Of a DNA stretch of 64,000 nt, positions 10,620-21,880 are shown one piece after another (position 1 is the stretch's first letter; each line of letters begins with the position of its first letter). The notes below the pieces were generated by a model, which saw only the letters and a list, made by a program, of their open reading frames with translations, was not told the DNA's origin and searched no databases. The DNA comes from Apostichopus japonicus. Its lineage: Eukaryota > Echinodermata > Holothuroidea > Aspidochirotida > Stichopodidae. The stretch spans positions 23,406,960 through 23,470,959 of the forward strand of contig NC_092563.1 in the NCBI RefSeq assembly GCF_037975245.1, written 5' to 3'. The position numbers were made by a program, and so were the translations under genes.

Positions 10620-12100
10620 TATTGTTTTGAAGTCACCGTCGAGAAGATTTTTAAAATGACCTACTTTTGTAATATGAACGATGACCGACTTTTCAAATTA
10701 TATAATAATGATCAGGGTCAATACAAGTTGATTAATCAAACCTTCAAGTGGGGGGAGAACAGAAAACTTTAGGCCTACGACTTTCGGTTAGCAACAAGTG
10801 AAATGCCAATACCCGGTGATATTTTTCAAATGGGCTCTTGGGAAAAATATGGTATGAGCTATCGAAACAATTTGCATATATTCTCACGTTCAAGCTTACC
10901 TTCCAATTTCCCGCAAAGAGACGCCAGTTGCACAAAACAGCGACGACAAAGAAAAAAAATGACCCCTGACTTGGACTGACCTGAGCAAAAAAAAATGACT
11001 CGTCTTCGACTTTGTATTGCGATAAGATCAGTTGACTTGTGACTTGACTTGACAAGAAATGACTTGGTGACGATGCTGTTCATTGGTCACTTGTAACCTA
11101 GACCGGCATGAGCAACAAAGAAAGCCGTTGTTTACTAATATCATGCCTAGCTATCTATCACACGAACTATCGCGCCTTGTAAATTAACACATGGTTATGA
11201 AAGTGTCGTCTGCCATAACTTGTTGAGTTGACTGTCGAACCTTTAAAAGTGTCACAGGCAAGCCACTCAGAGATCTTGACTTTGAAATGCCTAGCAACCG
11301 ACTATTTAATTGCTCGTTAATGGTTGCCCTCGCAGGTGCAGAGATACGCATTCACATCTTTCTCTTAAAGTGTGTCTTTCCATATCCTAGATTGATGGTT
11401 TTATATAGATATATATATTTGTGTGTGTGTGTTTGTGTGTGTACATATTATTAATATATATTTAACTATAATCGTGTCAGCAACTTGAACCTTCGTTAAA
11501 ACACATTTCTTAGCCATCACGAATCATCAGAACGAGTTATAAATTACCTTATACGGGGACCACTTCCTTGTTTCGAAAGCTCCCCCATCCTCCTTCACGT
11601 GCAAGCGCATGCAGGCCTTGGTTAAACACTTAAAATTTACGATGTCAGGCTGTTCTTTGGTTCAGTATAACGAAATGCGATTAAAATGTAAAAAGAAAGA
11701 GAAAAAGAGGCTGCCATGAGCTTCCGAGCTTATACAGAACACAGGAAGATAAGAACATGTAGTCGCTGTTATAGTCAATGTTATTGTACAGTCAATTTGT
11801 TAAGTTTGGTCAGCTTTGATACTGGTTACCATAGACAGCCTGAGATATGTATATTTGTAAGATATTGTAACTATTGAATGGGTAAAGGATTTGTTTGTGA
11901 ATGTTCTAATGTTGTTTTGTATTTGCTGTGTAAAATAACTTGAGGTTTGCCACATAATTTCCATTTTTAAAGCCTAGCCATTATAGCTCATCAACTGTAA
12001 TAATGGTAAATAGGACGATTATAAGAATTAAATATATATATATGCTGATAGCGACAGCATTGCCAATTGGGAAAGGCATCCTTAATAAAGCTTCGCTTGA
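10620..12100. other. Unassigned DNA
   Basis: No gene recognised. It holds a short (TG)n at about 11420-11442 and AT-rich stretches. Repeated TGACTTG/TGACTCG words occur at about 10960-11060 with no clear period. The two overlapping minus-strand frames at 10744-11083 look like chance. Confidence 0.4.
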
Positions 12101-12104
12101 ATTA

Positions 12105-13128
12105 ATGGCTGTGCAAATAAGTATATGTCGCAAATACATTCACGAAATTAACCAACAAATTGATCCCAAAACTTCCCCCTTCCACTCTGTTAGTAACCTT
12201 GGATGTTTCTTCGTTATACACAATTATTCCTAACGAAGATGGCATTTCGGCCCGCCTAATAATAGCCTTCACTACTGAAACGTGGTAAAAACAAAAAAAC
12301 AATAAGAAAGAATTGGCTGAGTTGATGCAACTTTTATCTTGACTAGCAATAATCTGGTATTTGGCACAAACACTACCTCCCATATTCATGACACAGCAAT
12401 GGGTACCAAACTGACCCCTTCTTTTGCCAACATCTTTATGGGAATCTCGAGAAAGAATTTCTATCTCGAAAAAAAAAATGAAAATCACACACGTGGTTAC
12501 GTTTCATTGACGATATCTTCATGATATGAACCTATGGTGAGGCAAAACTAAAACTATTCATTGATGACATTAGCTCGTTTCATCACAAACACAATCAAAT
12601 TTACTTCAGATTTTTCTAGACATGACGTTCATTTTCTGGACACCACTGTGACCCTTCAAAATGGCTCACTCAAAACAGACTTGTACAAGCACAACTACCT
12701 CTTACCAAGCAGTTGCCATCCACGTCACTGTACCAGAAATATTCCATACAGTCAAGCGTTGCGCGTTCGACCCATCTGCTTCTCCAAATTCGACTTTGAT
12801 TCTCGCACCAAAGAACTGTCATAAACCCTCTTTATCAGATAGTTTTATCGCGGTTCTATTGAAAATGCATTAAAAAAAAAGACAAACGCAAACCTCGCAC
12901 TGAAACGTTGACGTATATACAAAACTCGTCAAACCAGTTCCACCAAAAGGGTAAAATTGGTTATTGAATTCACCCTGGTCTCCCACCACTGGCAAATATC
13001 ATTCAGAAGAATGTTCACATACTTCAGAGCATCCAACTTCTGAAATTAGTTGGGTTTTTTTTCAGAACCACCCTATCATTTCATTTACAAGACCTAGAAA
13101 CCTGCGGGACATTTTAGTTCGGGCATTT
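12105..13128 (+). pseudogene. Penelope-like element, reverse-transcriptase part (decayed)
   Basis: Pieces of one Penelope-like reverse transcriptase can be read across three frames. 12130-12285 gives KLPPSTLLVTLDVSSLYT, which holds the catalytic Asp of motif A. 12339-12440 gives TAMGTKLTPSFANIFMG, the family's hallmark motif B. 12500-12523 gives RFIDDIFM, motif C with both Asp. 12561-12824 covers FLDTTVTLQNGSLKTDLY and the following Cys/His-rich IPYSQALR segment. 12939-13128 covers HPGLPPLANIIQKNVHILQ and then RPRNLRDILVRA. Frameshifts and stops (for example TGA right after motif C) show it is dead. The GIY-YIG part of the same element resumes at about 14470, beyond a LINE insertion. The true left end was not located. 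Confidence 0.88.
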
Positions 13129-14466
13129 GCACATTGGCTCTCATAAGTCATGCCAGCAAAGTGGTGCTCAACATCATGCAGTCACGTCTTCAGACTAATC
13201 TCGACGATGTAAGTGAGGTGCAGTTCGGCTTCCGCTCCGGGAAGTCAACCACAGATGCTATCTTCGCTCTTAAGACTATCACATCTGCCTACTACAGAGC
13301 CCACACCCCACTCCATCTCATTTTCGTGGATTACAAGAAAGCTTTTGACAGTGTGAATCATGCCCTCCTTTTGGAGAAGCTGGAACAGATGGGCGTGGAC
13401 AGAGATGTCATTAGACTCACAGAGAGTCTTTATCACGATGCTGGCGGCGTCTTACAATGGAAAAATGAGACAACAGATGCTTTCAATACGCCTGTCGGTT
13501 GTAGACAGGGCTGCCCACTTTCCCCAATCCTCTTCTCTCTCTACACTGAATGCCTTATGAGGGAATGGCATGCAAGGGCCGCTGGTTTGCCTGGTGCTAC
13601 CATAGGAGACCGCACAGTGAAGGAACTGAGATACGCCGATGATCTTGTCCTGTTTGCGCTATCCGCTGCGGAAGCAGAAACGGCTCTCAACATCTTAGCG
13701 GACGTTTCCAAGCCCTATCAGCTTGTGATTCACCCGGGAAAAACGGCTCACCTTGTCATCAAGACGGTCCCGAACTCTACCGATACCATCCACCTGGGGA
13801 CCTCCATTATCCCCAACGTTAACTCATTCATGTACCTCGGCTCCACCATCACCCACAACACTGATGATACTCCAGAAATCAGCAAGCGGATCGGCATAGC
13901 CAAGACTACACTCCGCGAGTGAAAGTACCTCCGAAGCCCACACCTCTCCGTTGCGACTAAGCTTCTGGTCATCAAAGCCCTAGTAATGTCTAGGTTGACC
14001 TATGGCTCTACTATATGGTCGATTAAGAATTCGGATGCAGCCAAACTGGACGCTTTTGGTCGTACCGTCTGGAGATGGTTGCTAGGTGTCAATTGGAGCG
14101 ACCACGTTACCAACGAGTCACTTATGCGAATGATAGACGGTAGATGGCTATTCACCTATGACACTATTGTGCAGAGAAAAATGGACTGGTTCAGCCACAT
14201 CGCCCGTCAACAGGGTCTCCAGTGGGACCTCTTGTCAGGTGCCGTTCTGGGCACAGTGAGTAGTCGTGGGCGGCCTCGGATGACCTGGTATGATAACATC
14301 AGAGCCTCAACCGGTCTCACCTTGGAGGAAGCAAAACAGCAGGCTCTTTCCCGAATTCATCTGCGGATACGTGGTCACCAACCAGCTCCACTTCGCCGGT
14401 CATCTCGCATCGCTTTGAGACAGCGTCCACGGACTCTTCAGAGTCTATGACGATTAATGATGATGA
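13129..14466 (+). mobile_element. 5'-truncated LINE fragment nested in the Penelope-like element
   Basis: One frame (439 codons, 13134-14450) runs through the C-terminal half of a non-LTR reverse transcriptase. It shows FGFRSGKSTTDAIF, then FVDYKKAFDSVNH (motif A Asp), then GCRQGCPLSP (motif B), then RYADDLVLF (motif C), then a thumb/C-terminal region ending in the SRGRPRMTWYDNI block. The only in-frame stop inside is TGA at 13920-13922. Endonuclease and N-terminal RT motifs are missing, typical of 5' truncation. The stop at 14448-14450 is followed almost at once by GATTAATGATGATGAT, a microsatellite-like 3' terminus, so the 3' UTR is very short. The C-terminal block suggests an RTE/Proto2-like or related clade, but the clade is not settled. 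It is clearly younger than its host element. Confidence 0.9.
13134..14450 (+). pseudogene. Non-LTR reverse transcriptase, C-terminal part, one internal stop
   Basis: This is the coding content of the nested LINE. Residues 1-60 cover RT motifs just before the palm, about 60-175 hold the three palm motifs with the catalytic Asp of FVDYKKAFD and the YADD box. The rest is the thumb and a C-terminal segment with conserved Trp, Gly-Arg-Pro-Arg and Trp-Tyr-Asp-Asn-Ile. A single TGA at 13920-13922 separates two same-frame stretches (13134-13919 and 13923-14450). The frame has no true ATG start at its left end because the element is truncated there. It would not be autonomous without its missing endonuclease. 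Confidence 0.88.
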
Positions 14467-15145
14467 TCTGTTCAGGATGACACCTCATCAGAGGAAAACA
14501 AAACAAAAAATACAGGATCATCGCGCCCTGTGAACAACATTGCAAGACGTGTTTACTTGTCGATTCTACTGCATGGGGCCTTTCAGAGCAACCAAACTAA
14601 ACGGAAGTTCCGAATACGACAGAATATAAACTGCCTATCTTAAAATGTCATTTACCTCATCTACTGCAATAGTTGCAACTTACAATACGTTGGAGAGTCG
14701 AAAAATACGCTCATAGGATGACAATGACTCAACATAGATCGGCGCGATCAAAACAAAAAAAGATCAACCAACTGTTGCGAATCACTTCAGTCTCCCAAAT
14801 CACTTGCTTGAGAATTTACGTGTTTTACCCATTGACCAAAAGAAAAAGAAACTTTCTGGGAACTAAACCGTAAAAACCACGGCACCATTCGGTTTAAACA
14901 TCAGAAACGGCCTGCCGTCCTATATATATATATCTATATATATGTGAAAACAATTCCTATGAAGTCACGACGGAATCGGCTTAAATCTAGCAGAAATCTG
15001 AAAGTCGCATTGACTTCACTGCCATGCCGAAACTCTTCTCTACAAAAACAAATTCTAATTCCTGCTATGTCTTTGTCACTTTCGGTGACCATGCACTGAA
15101 GAAGAACTATAGTTTTTTTTTAGAAAGCTCTTCATAACAAACAAA
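14467..15145 (+). pseudogene. Penelope-like element, GIY-YIG endonuclease part and 3' end (decayed)
   Basis: After the LINE, Penelope-like sequence resumes. Cys-Lys-Thr-Cys at 14541-14552 matches the Cys pair that precedes GIY-YIG domains in this class. 14644-14718 reads NVIYLIYCNSCNLQYVGES, the divergent GIY-YIG core seen in canonical Penelope-like elements. 14850-14915 reads ETFWELNRKNHGTIRFKHQ, matching the C-terminal end of that domain. Stops and frame changes (for example at 14641 and 14719) make it non-functional. A short TA tract at 14921-14943 and CTGAAGAAGAA at about 15096 lie toward the probable 3' end, placed at about 15145 by inference. Confidence 0.8.
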
Positions 15146-17360
15146 CATTGGCTGTTGTACTTCTAATCACTCACTTATATAATCGCAAAATCCACCTCCT
15201 TTCCTTTTGGTTTCAACCTATCCTCTCGCATCATTTTCCTCTTCGTTTGAATGATAATAGAAGCAGTTAAAATACAGAAACTTTCCATTTGACCAACAAA
15301 ATAACATTCTTTGAAAAATCTATTTCCTCTTTTTGTTTCAATTTCTGACTAAGTTACCTTTCCACTCTTCCTAACAAAGAGAGAAAAAATACTAGAATGA
15401 AATTATTGTATTGGTCACGACAATTAATTACGCAAGGACATCTGCATTCGTTTGGGAGTGTCTATTAGCCATGTTAACCTGAACTCATTCTTCTGTGATA
15501 AAATGTTGTGGCACGTTTGAGAACGGTTAGAACTATGGCAGCACTTCGGTATGAGAGTGCGTAGACCTCCATATATGTGTATGTTCGTGTGTATGTGAGT
15601 GTGTGTTCATGATGTGTTGGGTGGGAGGGGTTTTGACAGAGGAGGATACATTTATAAATGATATTTTAGTGTAACGTTCGTCCGCTTATTTCCTGGGAAG
15701 AGGGGCTTTGGAACTTCATTTTGATGAGTAAAGGCCCTTCCTGGAAATTCAGACACACTTACATGTGTGAATTTCAATTGATTTTTGTTTTGTTTTTTGG
15801 CGAGAGTATAAGAATTACAGTTAAAAGTTAATAGTTCGCGGAAATGCTTCGAATAGTCGCGGGTCACACCAAATAAACAAACAGAATATAAAAAAAAACA
15901 GAATAAAACAAAACCAGGGCATTTTAGCCATGCATCTTGCTTATGATGATGGTGAAAGTTTATTGGTTGTGTGTGTTTTCGTTTGACAGTTTTCTTGCTA
16001 AGAATTTCCTGCACAATATTTCCACAGCGTCGTTACTGTGAGATCTATATTTTTCAGATATTGAATTATTATCATCTTGGCATTGTTAACCTATATCCTA
16101 CTATGAACACGCTCCAATCCTTCTGTTCTGATACAGCTAAATTAAGTACGGTATTATAGTTTTAAACCCTATACCAGAGATTTTGAATTAACTTTAGGTA
16201 TGCCGGAGGTCAGAAGGGAAATATTGGTTGCAGCAAACGGCTTTAATCAGGGCCGGGAGAACTGCCCGGTGGTATAAATGTCTACCGGTCAGTGCTCAAA
16301 CTGCATGGCGGTGAACCGGGGCAGTGAAACCATTGGCGAAAGTAACATCTATCGTGAATATGAGAAAATATGCGCCTTCGGTAACATGGACCCAGCGTCG
16401 CACCGGTTCCCAGCCGGTAGGCTTATCCGCTCCTGGCTGGAACCAGCATATCACTAAACCTTGATTTAGCAATGTGCAGAGTATAGGGCAGTAGGCCGTT
16501 ACGGTTCTCAAGTCTAACGCTTTAAAAGCCCGCTTGCCCGTTTTGTTGTTAGATTGGGAACCATTTCTTTGGGGGGGGGGGGGGCGGTAACCGATTGCCC
16601 TGTTGAATAGTCATTTTTTACAGCGTCACGAAAATGATATTGAAATCCATATAAATGGTTATATATATATATACCCAACACTGCCCTCCCACTCCCATTA
16701 TTAATATTATATATTACATTTTTTTATTACTGTCTTTTATTACCTTTCTTGAAACGTAATTGTCTGGTACCGTATATACTTGATGATGTGTGCAACCTTA
16801 GCCAAATAGGGTTGGTCACTAAATTGAAAAGGAAAAGAGAAAAAAAATGATTGAAATATCAATCCAATTACTATAGATTAACAGCCCCAAACTTAAACGT
16901 ACGTAAACAAATGGCACAAAAAGTATATGGTACTGAGTCATAGATAGATTCTATTATTAACTAATAAGGACTGGCGCCCTCTTTTTTATTTTATCACTCG
17001 CAAATCGCAGAGTCGTTGGTTAAATATTTGATACAATTAGTGTGACGTCACATAGCAGCGCCCATAGCGGCGTCCAGTTTTACTTGCAAAACTTTTGTAC
17101 ACCGTCGTAGGATTGCAATGGCGTTTGCTTCTCTTTCTCTTTGTTTTATAATTACAAATTCTCTGCCCTGTTTAAACAAGGACGTCAAACCCATTACCTT
17201 TTTTTCACCAGAAGCTTTTTCATGCGACCCAGTCCATAAACTTCTCAATAAACCGGTATGAGCTTAGATTATTTGAAAGGCAAAGAACACGGAAACTAGA
17301 AAAGTGAAATGTAACGACTTTCACCACATCTGTGTAATACATATTAAACGCCTAAAAAAA
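15146..17360. other. Unassigned DNA with a GC-richer island
   Basis: No gene recognised. A GC-richer stretch lies at 16230-16530, with several CCGG-containing words, including CACCGGTTCCCAGCCGGTAG near 16399. It contains no clear exon. A G-run of about 16 at 16569-16585 and a short TA tract near 16661 follow. Confidence 0.4.
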
Positions 17361-17396
17361 TTGAAATAAACGTTTTACAAAAAAAAAAAAAAAAAT
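17360..17396 (+). repeat. AATAAA followed by poly(A), possible retroposed 3' end
   Basis: AATAAA occurs 8-9 bases before a run of about 16 A. This fits the tail of a reverse-transcribed RNA or a short retroelement. The body upstream was not identified, and the spacing is shorter than usual for a polyadenylation signal. Confidence 0.3.
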
Positions 17397-20300
17397 AGCT
17401 GGACTGAAATATGTAGTCTTAATTTTTCCAAATATTCCAACTGTATTATGAAGTACTTTCAAATATAACTTAACTTCATCTGATATTAGTACATCAATAG
17501 AATTCAATACGTAAATTCGGACGCATTATTATGCTCATTTTGGGGGCTAATCGTTCATAATCATCATGGTAACTCTAAAATGAAGGTCACAACCAACCAG
17601 CATTTTACACCTGTCAGTGTTAAACTTGTTACCCTGCGTGTGGTGACACAAACTTAAGAGCAGACATACGTATTCCTTAGTTTAAAGAGGGAAGGGTATA
17701 TCCAATCAAATGAATCCATGGCATCGCTTAGTAAAAAAATAAGACAAAATTACCGAAGTTTTTTTTTTTAAACTTTTAAAGTTCCAACTAGCTTCCTTTT
17801 CGGACTATAGTTTAATTTCCTACGAGACCCTCTGTGTTGTCAAGGAAATGACTTGTTTCCAAGGACACCAAAGTTTTTTTTCGATTTGTACAGTAAAAAA
17901 AAAAAAAACAGTTGTAAAATATAACATAAATGTACCAAAGTATATGATATACCTTGTGGTCATGTATTTGTTTTGTCAGCAGATATCAGACTGGAACAGA
18001 AACAAAGCGTTTCAAGTTTTTAATCATTATAAATATCCTCTCATGCAAATCACCAAATCTCTCCGCTACATTGGACGACATCAAACACGCAAAGTTATGC
18101 CTGGTATTGATGACGTCATCCGGAGTGCGCTTTTGTTTACATCACAATAGTGACTAATATACATCTGTATGTTATTATCCGTTTTTACTCAGTGTCGGGG
18201 AACCCCTTCCGGACTCCCCTAATGAATCATTTTCCTCAACGAGGGTATGAGTCACACAATTGGCTAACATTACACAGACACCTTGCACCGGACACTTTGG
18301 TATGCCAAATGACTTTTTGCCAGCTTCCAGTACGCATGGAGGCAAAGGTCAAACCATCCTGATAAAAAAAAAGACCGGTGACATTAAGGTGCACTTTTGG
18401 CGGACAGTTTTGTCTGTTCTCCTGAAATTACCCGGGCTATAAACTTTCTTTTGTTAATACAAACAGAAATCAGTGTCGATAGAATGTTGCGACTACGGAG
18501 GGAGAGGGAGAGGGGGTGGGGGAGGGGGAACTGCTAGGAGCGAGAGGGGAACCCCACATGTACCCCCCCCCCTTGTCATGCGGTGATATAGAGAAAGGGA
18601 AATAAGGTAAGCATGACATGGAAGGTGGAATGTGTGTAATATTTATCGTAGTGACGTAGGCTATGTCATTGATAACGTGTGCGTCCGTGATGAACACCCT
18701 TCCCTTACCTGAGACACGGCTGTTAGGGAAGGAGATGGGGAGAGGCGAGAGGAACATCTTATATTATACCTATAGCAAGTCAGTTGCGTGTATAATACCA
18801 GTACCAATGCCAGTATAATACCAGTTAACCTTCTTTTCTAATAATTAAGAAGTACAGTCAGTGTTCTTTTACACAATCTGTGAGTTTTACGAGAAAAGTC
18901 TGTTTTTTTTGGGGGGGGGGGGGCTAAAACAGCATTGTTATGTAACTGATAAAATTCTTAAAACATGACAGATTTCTTAACATTCTAAATGTCGATTAAT
19001 GCCGGGAGGTTTTATACACCATTTATGGTAAAATTACAATTTTCGAAACTAATGAAATAATTGTTCGTTTTTTCTTCGTATTTTTCTAAATCTTCGTTAA
19101 TATGGGCTACACATTTATTACCTAGCAATTAAAAACGAATCACTCCTCAATTATAGCTACTCATTGTTTTGGTTGACAATAATTCGGGATATTGTTTTAG
19201 TTTGATCGGTATTATATAAACCATTATGAACTCAAGACACTTGTCTTTCTTTCTGTCTGTCTGTCTGTCAGGTTGTACAGCTGTATGACTATCTGTAAGT
19301 CCTGGCAAACTTGTTTATAAACGACCTCTGACTAATGGCGTACATGGGTACAATGCCAGCTGTGTGTATTAATGGCATGTGTACACCACAAGGCAACAGC
19401 CATTGGTAGTAGGCCTACATGTATTTTCAAATTTTCTTCTCCTTCTTGTATTTCTTGTATTTTCTTAATTATTCTGCTAAAAGTTCTGACCGTCTGAGCA
19501 ATTTTAAAATCACTGAGAAAGATTTCAATCAGAAACATTAAATCTCTCATTGGTAAATACGATACTGTTTGTAATTTGGCAATGAGGAACCATGACTTGA
19601 CACAATCTAGATTTTTCTTTATTTGTTTTTATGCTAGAAACATGATGATAATTGGATTTTCATTACGAAGGTTAAGATATGAGTTGACAAAAAAAAAGTG
19701 TTTTTATTAAGAGAACCCAAGGAACATAAAACACTTCCGCTCTCTTAGCTGAATAACTGAATTAAGGAACAGTTCTCATAAGGCTATATTTAGTTGTTCC
19801 TCTGTCAAGGAAAAGGTCCGCTTTTTTGTACCGCTTTCGGTTAACCCAAGGGAGACGTCCCCCCTCCGTCACGTTGCCATGCACATCCGGAAAACAAAAA
19901 TTTATGTGCAAAAATACCATCTTCAAGCTACCGTTTGCATGTGGCACACTATCAGCCATGTATTTCTGCAAGGATAGCACATTATAATCTTAGTCAGGTG
20001 CATTGAATAAACCAATTATGCACATCATGGTTTCTACTTGGTATAGACTTATAAACAGGCGCGTGATTTCGTGTCACCTGGGATCGATGTACTTTTAACC
20101 CCCCCCCCCAACTTGGAAGAGGAGGATCTTGAAGGGTCGGGGTGGGGGGGGGGGTTCTGGGCAGGGAAGGGAAGGCAACTCCAATGTTAAACGTCACATG
20201 AAAACTTCAAATGTTATTGTTAAGACAACCTTGCGTTTTACTTCATTATAGATCTGTTTGATAGTCTAATAATACCTCAGAATCCACTATGGCAGTCGGC

Positions 20301-20890
20301 TTCAAGGAACCCATGGCCACACCCTTCCCTTATAAAGTCCTGGATCCCGTCAATGCTTGGAGTCCATTCAACAGGGCCGTACAGCCACGGGAAGGGGAAA
20401 GTCTAAACGCCCTTTTTTCAGAATTTCTTCCAAATATCTTACTTTTAATAACTAAATTGTACTACACAAATGTAGTTAAAATGATGTAAATTATATCAAC
20501 ATTTTGTATCCTTTTCCACTTTTGTCGAACAAAAACTTCTCACCCCACCCTTAGACCATTCACACACCCCTCCTCAACACGTATACGTCAGCCAACATTT
20601 GTGCCCCTACACTTAAAAATTTATTTAAAAAAAAAAAGGTAATGGCCTGGTGGGAAAATGCTAAGCGGGTGGTGTTGGGGATTAGCACACGCGTTCATTA
20701 ACACGGAAGCTCTGTGACATTCGTAAAAGATTTATATGATAGAGGGGAAGTGGGGGGAAGTGGGGGGGTGGCTGAAAGAGTTCATTTGGATACCATTTAT
20801 ATGTACACCATGATTGGTGGGTATGGTGATAGGCTGATTACGTCACCCGAGTTACGTTGCCCGTCATATAGATATAGTAGACTAGTGATC
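17397..20890. other. Unassigned DNA with G/C homopolymers
   Basis: No gene recognised. Runs include A13 near 17895, GGGAGGGGGAGGGGGTGGGGG-type purine tracts near 18500, G14 near 18910, a TTCTGTC repeat at 19246-19272, and C10/G9 runs near 20100-20152. The frame at 20289-20489 begins in a good ATG context with a mixed-composition start (MAVGFKEPMATPFPYKVLDP), but it shows no domain. Confidence 0.4.
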
Positions 20891-20895
20891 TGTTT

Positions 20896-20937
20896 TGATA
20901 CTTAATGATACTTAATGATACTTAATGATACTTAATG
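20896..20937 (+). repeat. (TGATACTTAA)4 decamer repeat
   Basis: Four perfect copies of a 10-bp unit, followed by the start of a fifth that changes to TGACG. Confidence 0.93.
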
Positions 20938-20969
20938 ACGTAAGCGATCATGATCATACTAGTTCTCCT

Positions 20970-21050
20970 ACTCCACTCTACTTCACCGCTCTTCACCTCA
21001 CCTCACCTCACTTCAACCCACCAACCCACCCCACCTCACCCCACCTTTGC
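20970..21050 (+). repeat. CCTCACC pyrimidine-rich imperfect repeat
   Basis: Variants of CTTCACC, CCTCACCT and CCACC repeat through about 80 bases with no G on the plus strand except one. Confidence 0.7.
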
Positions 21051-21508
21051 GTTTCCCTTCCTGAACCGTATATACCTGATTCTTCTTAAACTCATTTCTT
21101 CAACTGTCATATAATATTGCACCGTCTGATTTATTTAATGTTTAAAACGACTGAATTCAAGGCTCGAGAATTTTCAGAAGTATCAGGTGGGAATACCTAC
21201 CCATCCTCCTCCCCCACTCTCCTTTCCCATCTCTTTCCCACACACGAGAAGACAAATACAGGGAGAAATATTTGTTCACCCTCCATAAGGTGTATGACGG
21301 AAGTCTTTGCCTTCCCGTCACATGCTGTTAACAACAGATGGTAGAATGTTTGGTTTATTGGGCTCCGCGACACCACACTTTACAGACATGAATAACTATA
21401 AGGTCAACCAATGCATTACGCAACATATAGAAATGAAACCGGCGGAGAAATATCGAAGTATTAACCAATATGTGGAAGAAGATGAAGCAAATAAAGTGTT
21501 TGAGGACA

Positions 21509-21562
21509 CCATCCATCCATCCGTCCGTCCTTCCTTCCGTCTGTCCGTCCGTCCGTCTGTTG
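21509..21562 (+). repeat. (CCATCCGT)-type tetranucleotide microsatellite
   Basis: CATC, CGTC, CTTC and TGTC units follow each other without interruption. Three overlapping open frames across it are readings of the repeat. Confidence 0.85.
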
Positions 21563-21694
21563 TTGTATTGTAAACATTTACCGCGCGATATGCCATGCCA
21601 TTGGTGTATCCACCAGACACGCCTACAACTAAGTTCCATATTTGCATACGAGCACCTTATGCACCCTAGCAACACATCATCATTTTTGTTAACA

Positions 21695-21880
21695 GCAGCG
21701 ACGTATGTTGTCAGTGCAGCGATATCTACTTAATGACGACGTATATTTTAGTAACAGCGACATATATGTTAGGTACAACGACATATATTTTCAGTACGAC
21801 AACGTTTTATGTTCGGTGCAGCGACACGTATTTTAACACAGTAACGTATATTTAAGGTGCGACGACAAACATCGTGGCCT
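21695..21880 (+). repeat. Diverged 20-30-bp minisatellite (CAGCGACRTATATT)
   Basis: About eight imperfect copies of a core CAGCGACGTATATTTTAG recur at roughly 20-28-base steps. Examples are at 21695, 21735, 21755, 21777, 21818 and 21840. Copy lengths vary, so the array is old. Confidence 0.6.

Noticed and set aside
12102-12488. 128-codon minus-strand frame
   Set aside because: It is antisense to the Penelope-like RT motifs, which are recognisable on the plus strand.
13245-13975. Minus-strand and shifted frames inside the LINE
   Set aside because: Shadows of the reverse-transcriptase frame.
20289-20489. 66-codon frame starting MAVGFKEPM
   Set aside because: Plausible N-terminus only. The second half is a hydrophobic chance tail and no acceptor or donor is convincing.
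21355-21733. Arg/Asp/Gly and Pro/Ser-rich frames around 21.5 kb
   Set aside because: Readings of the CCATCCGT microsatellite.
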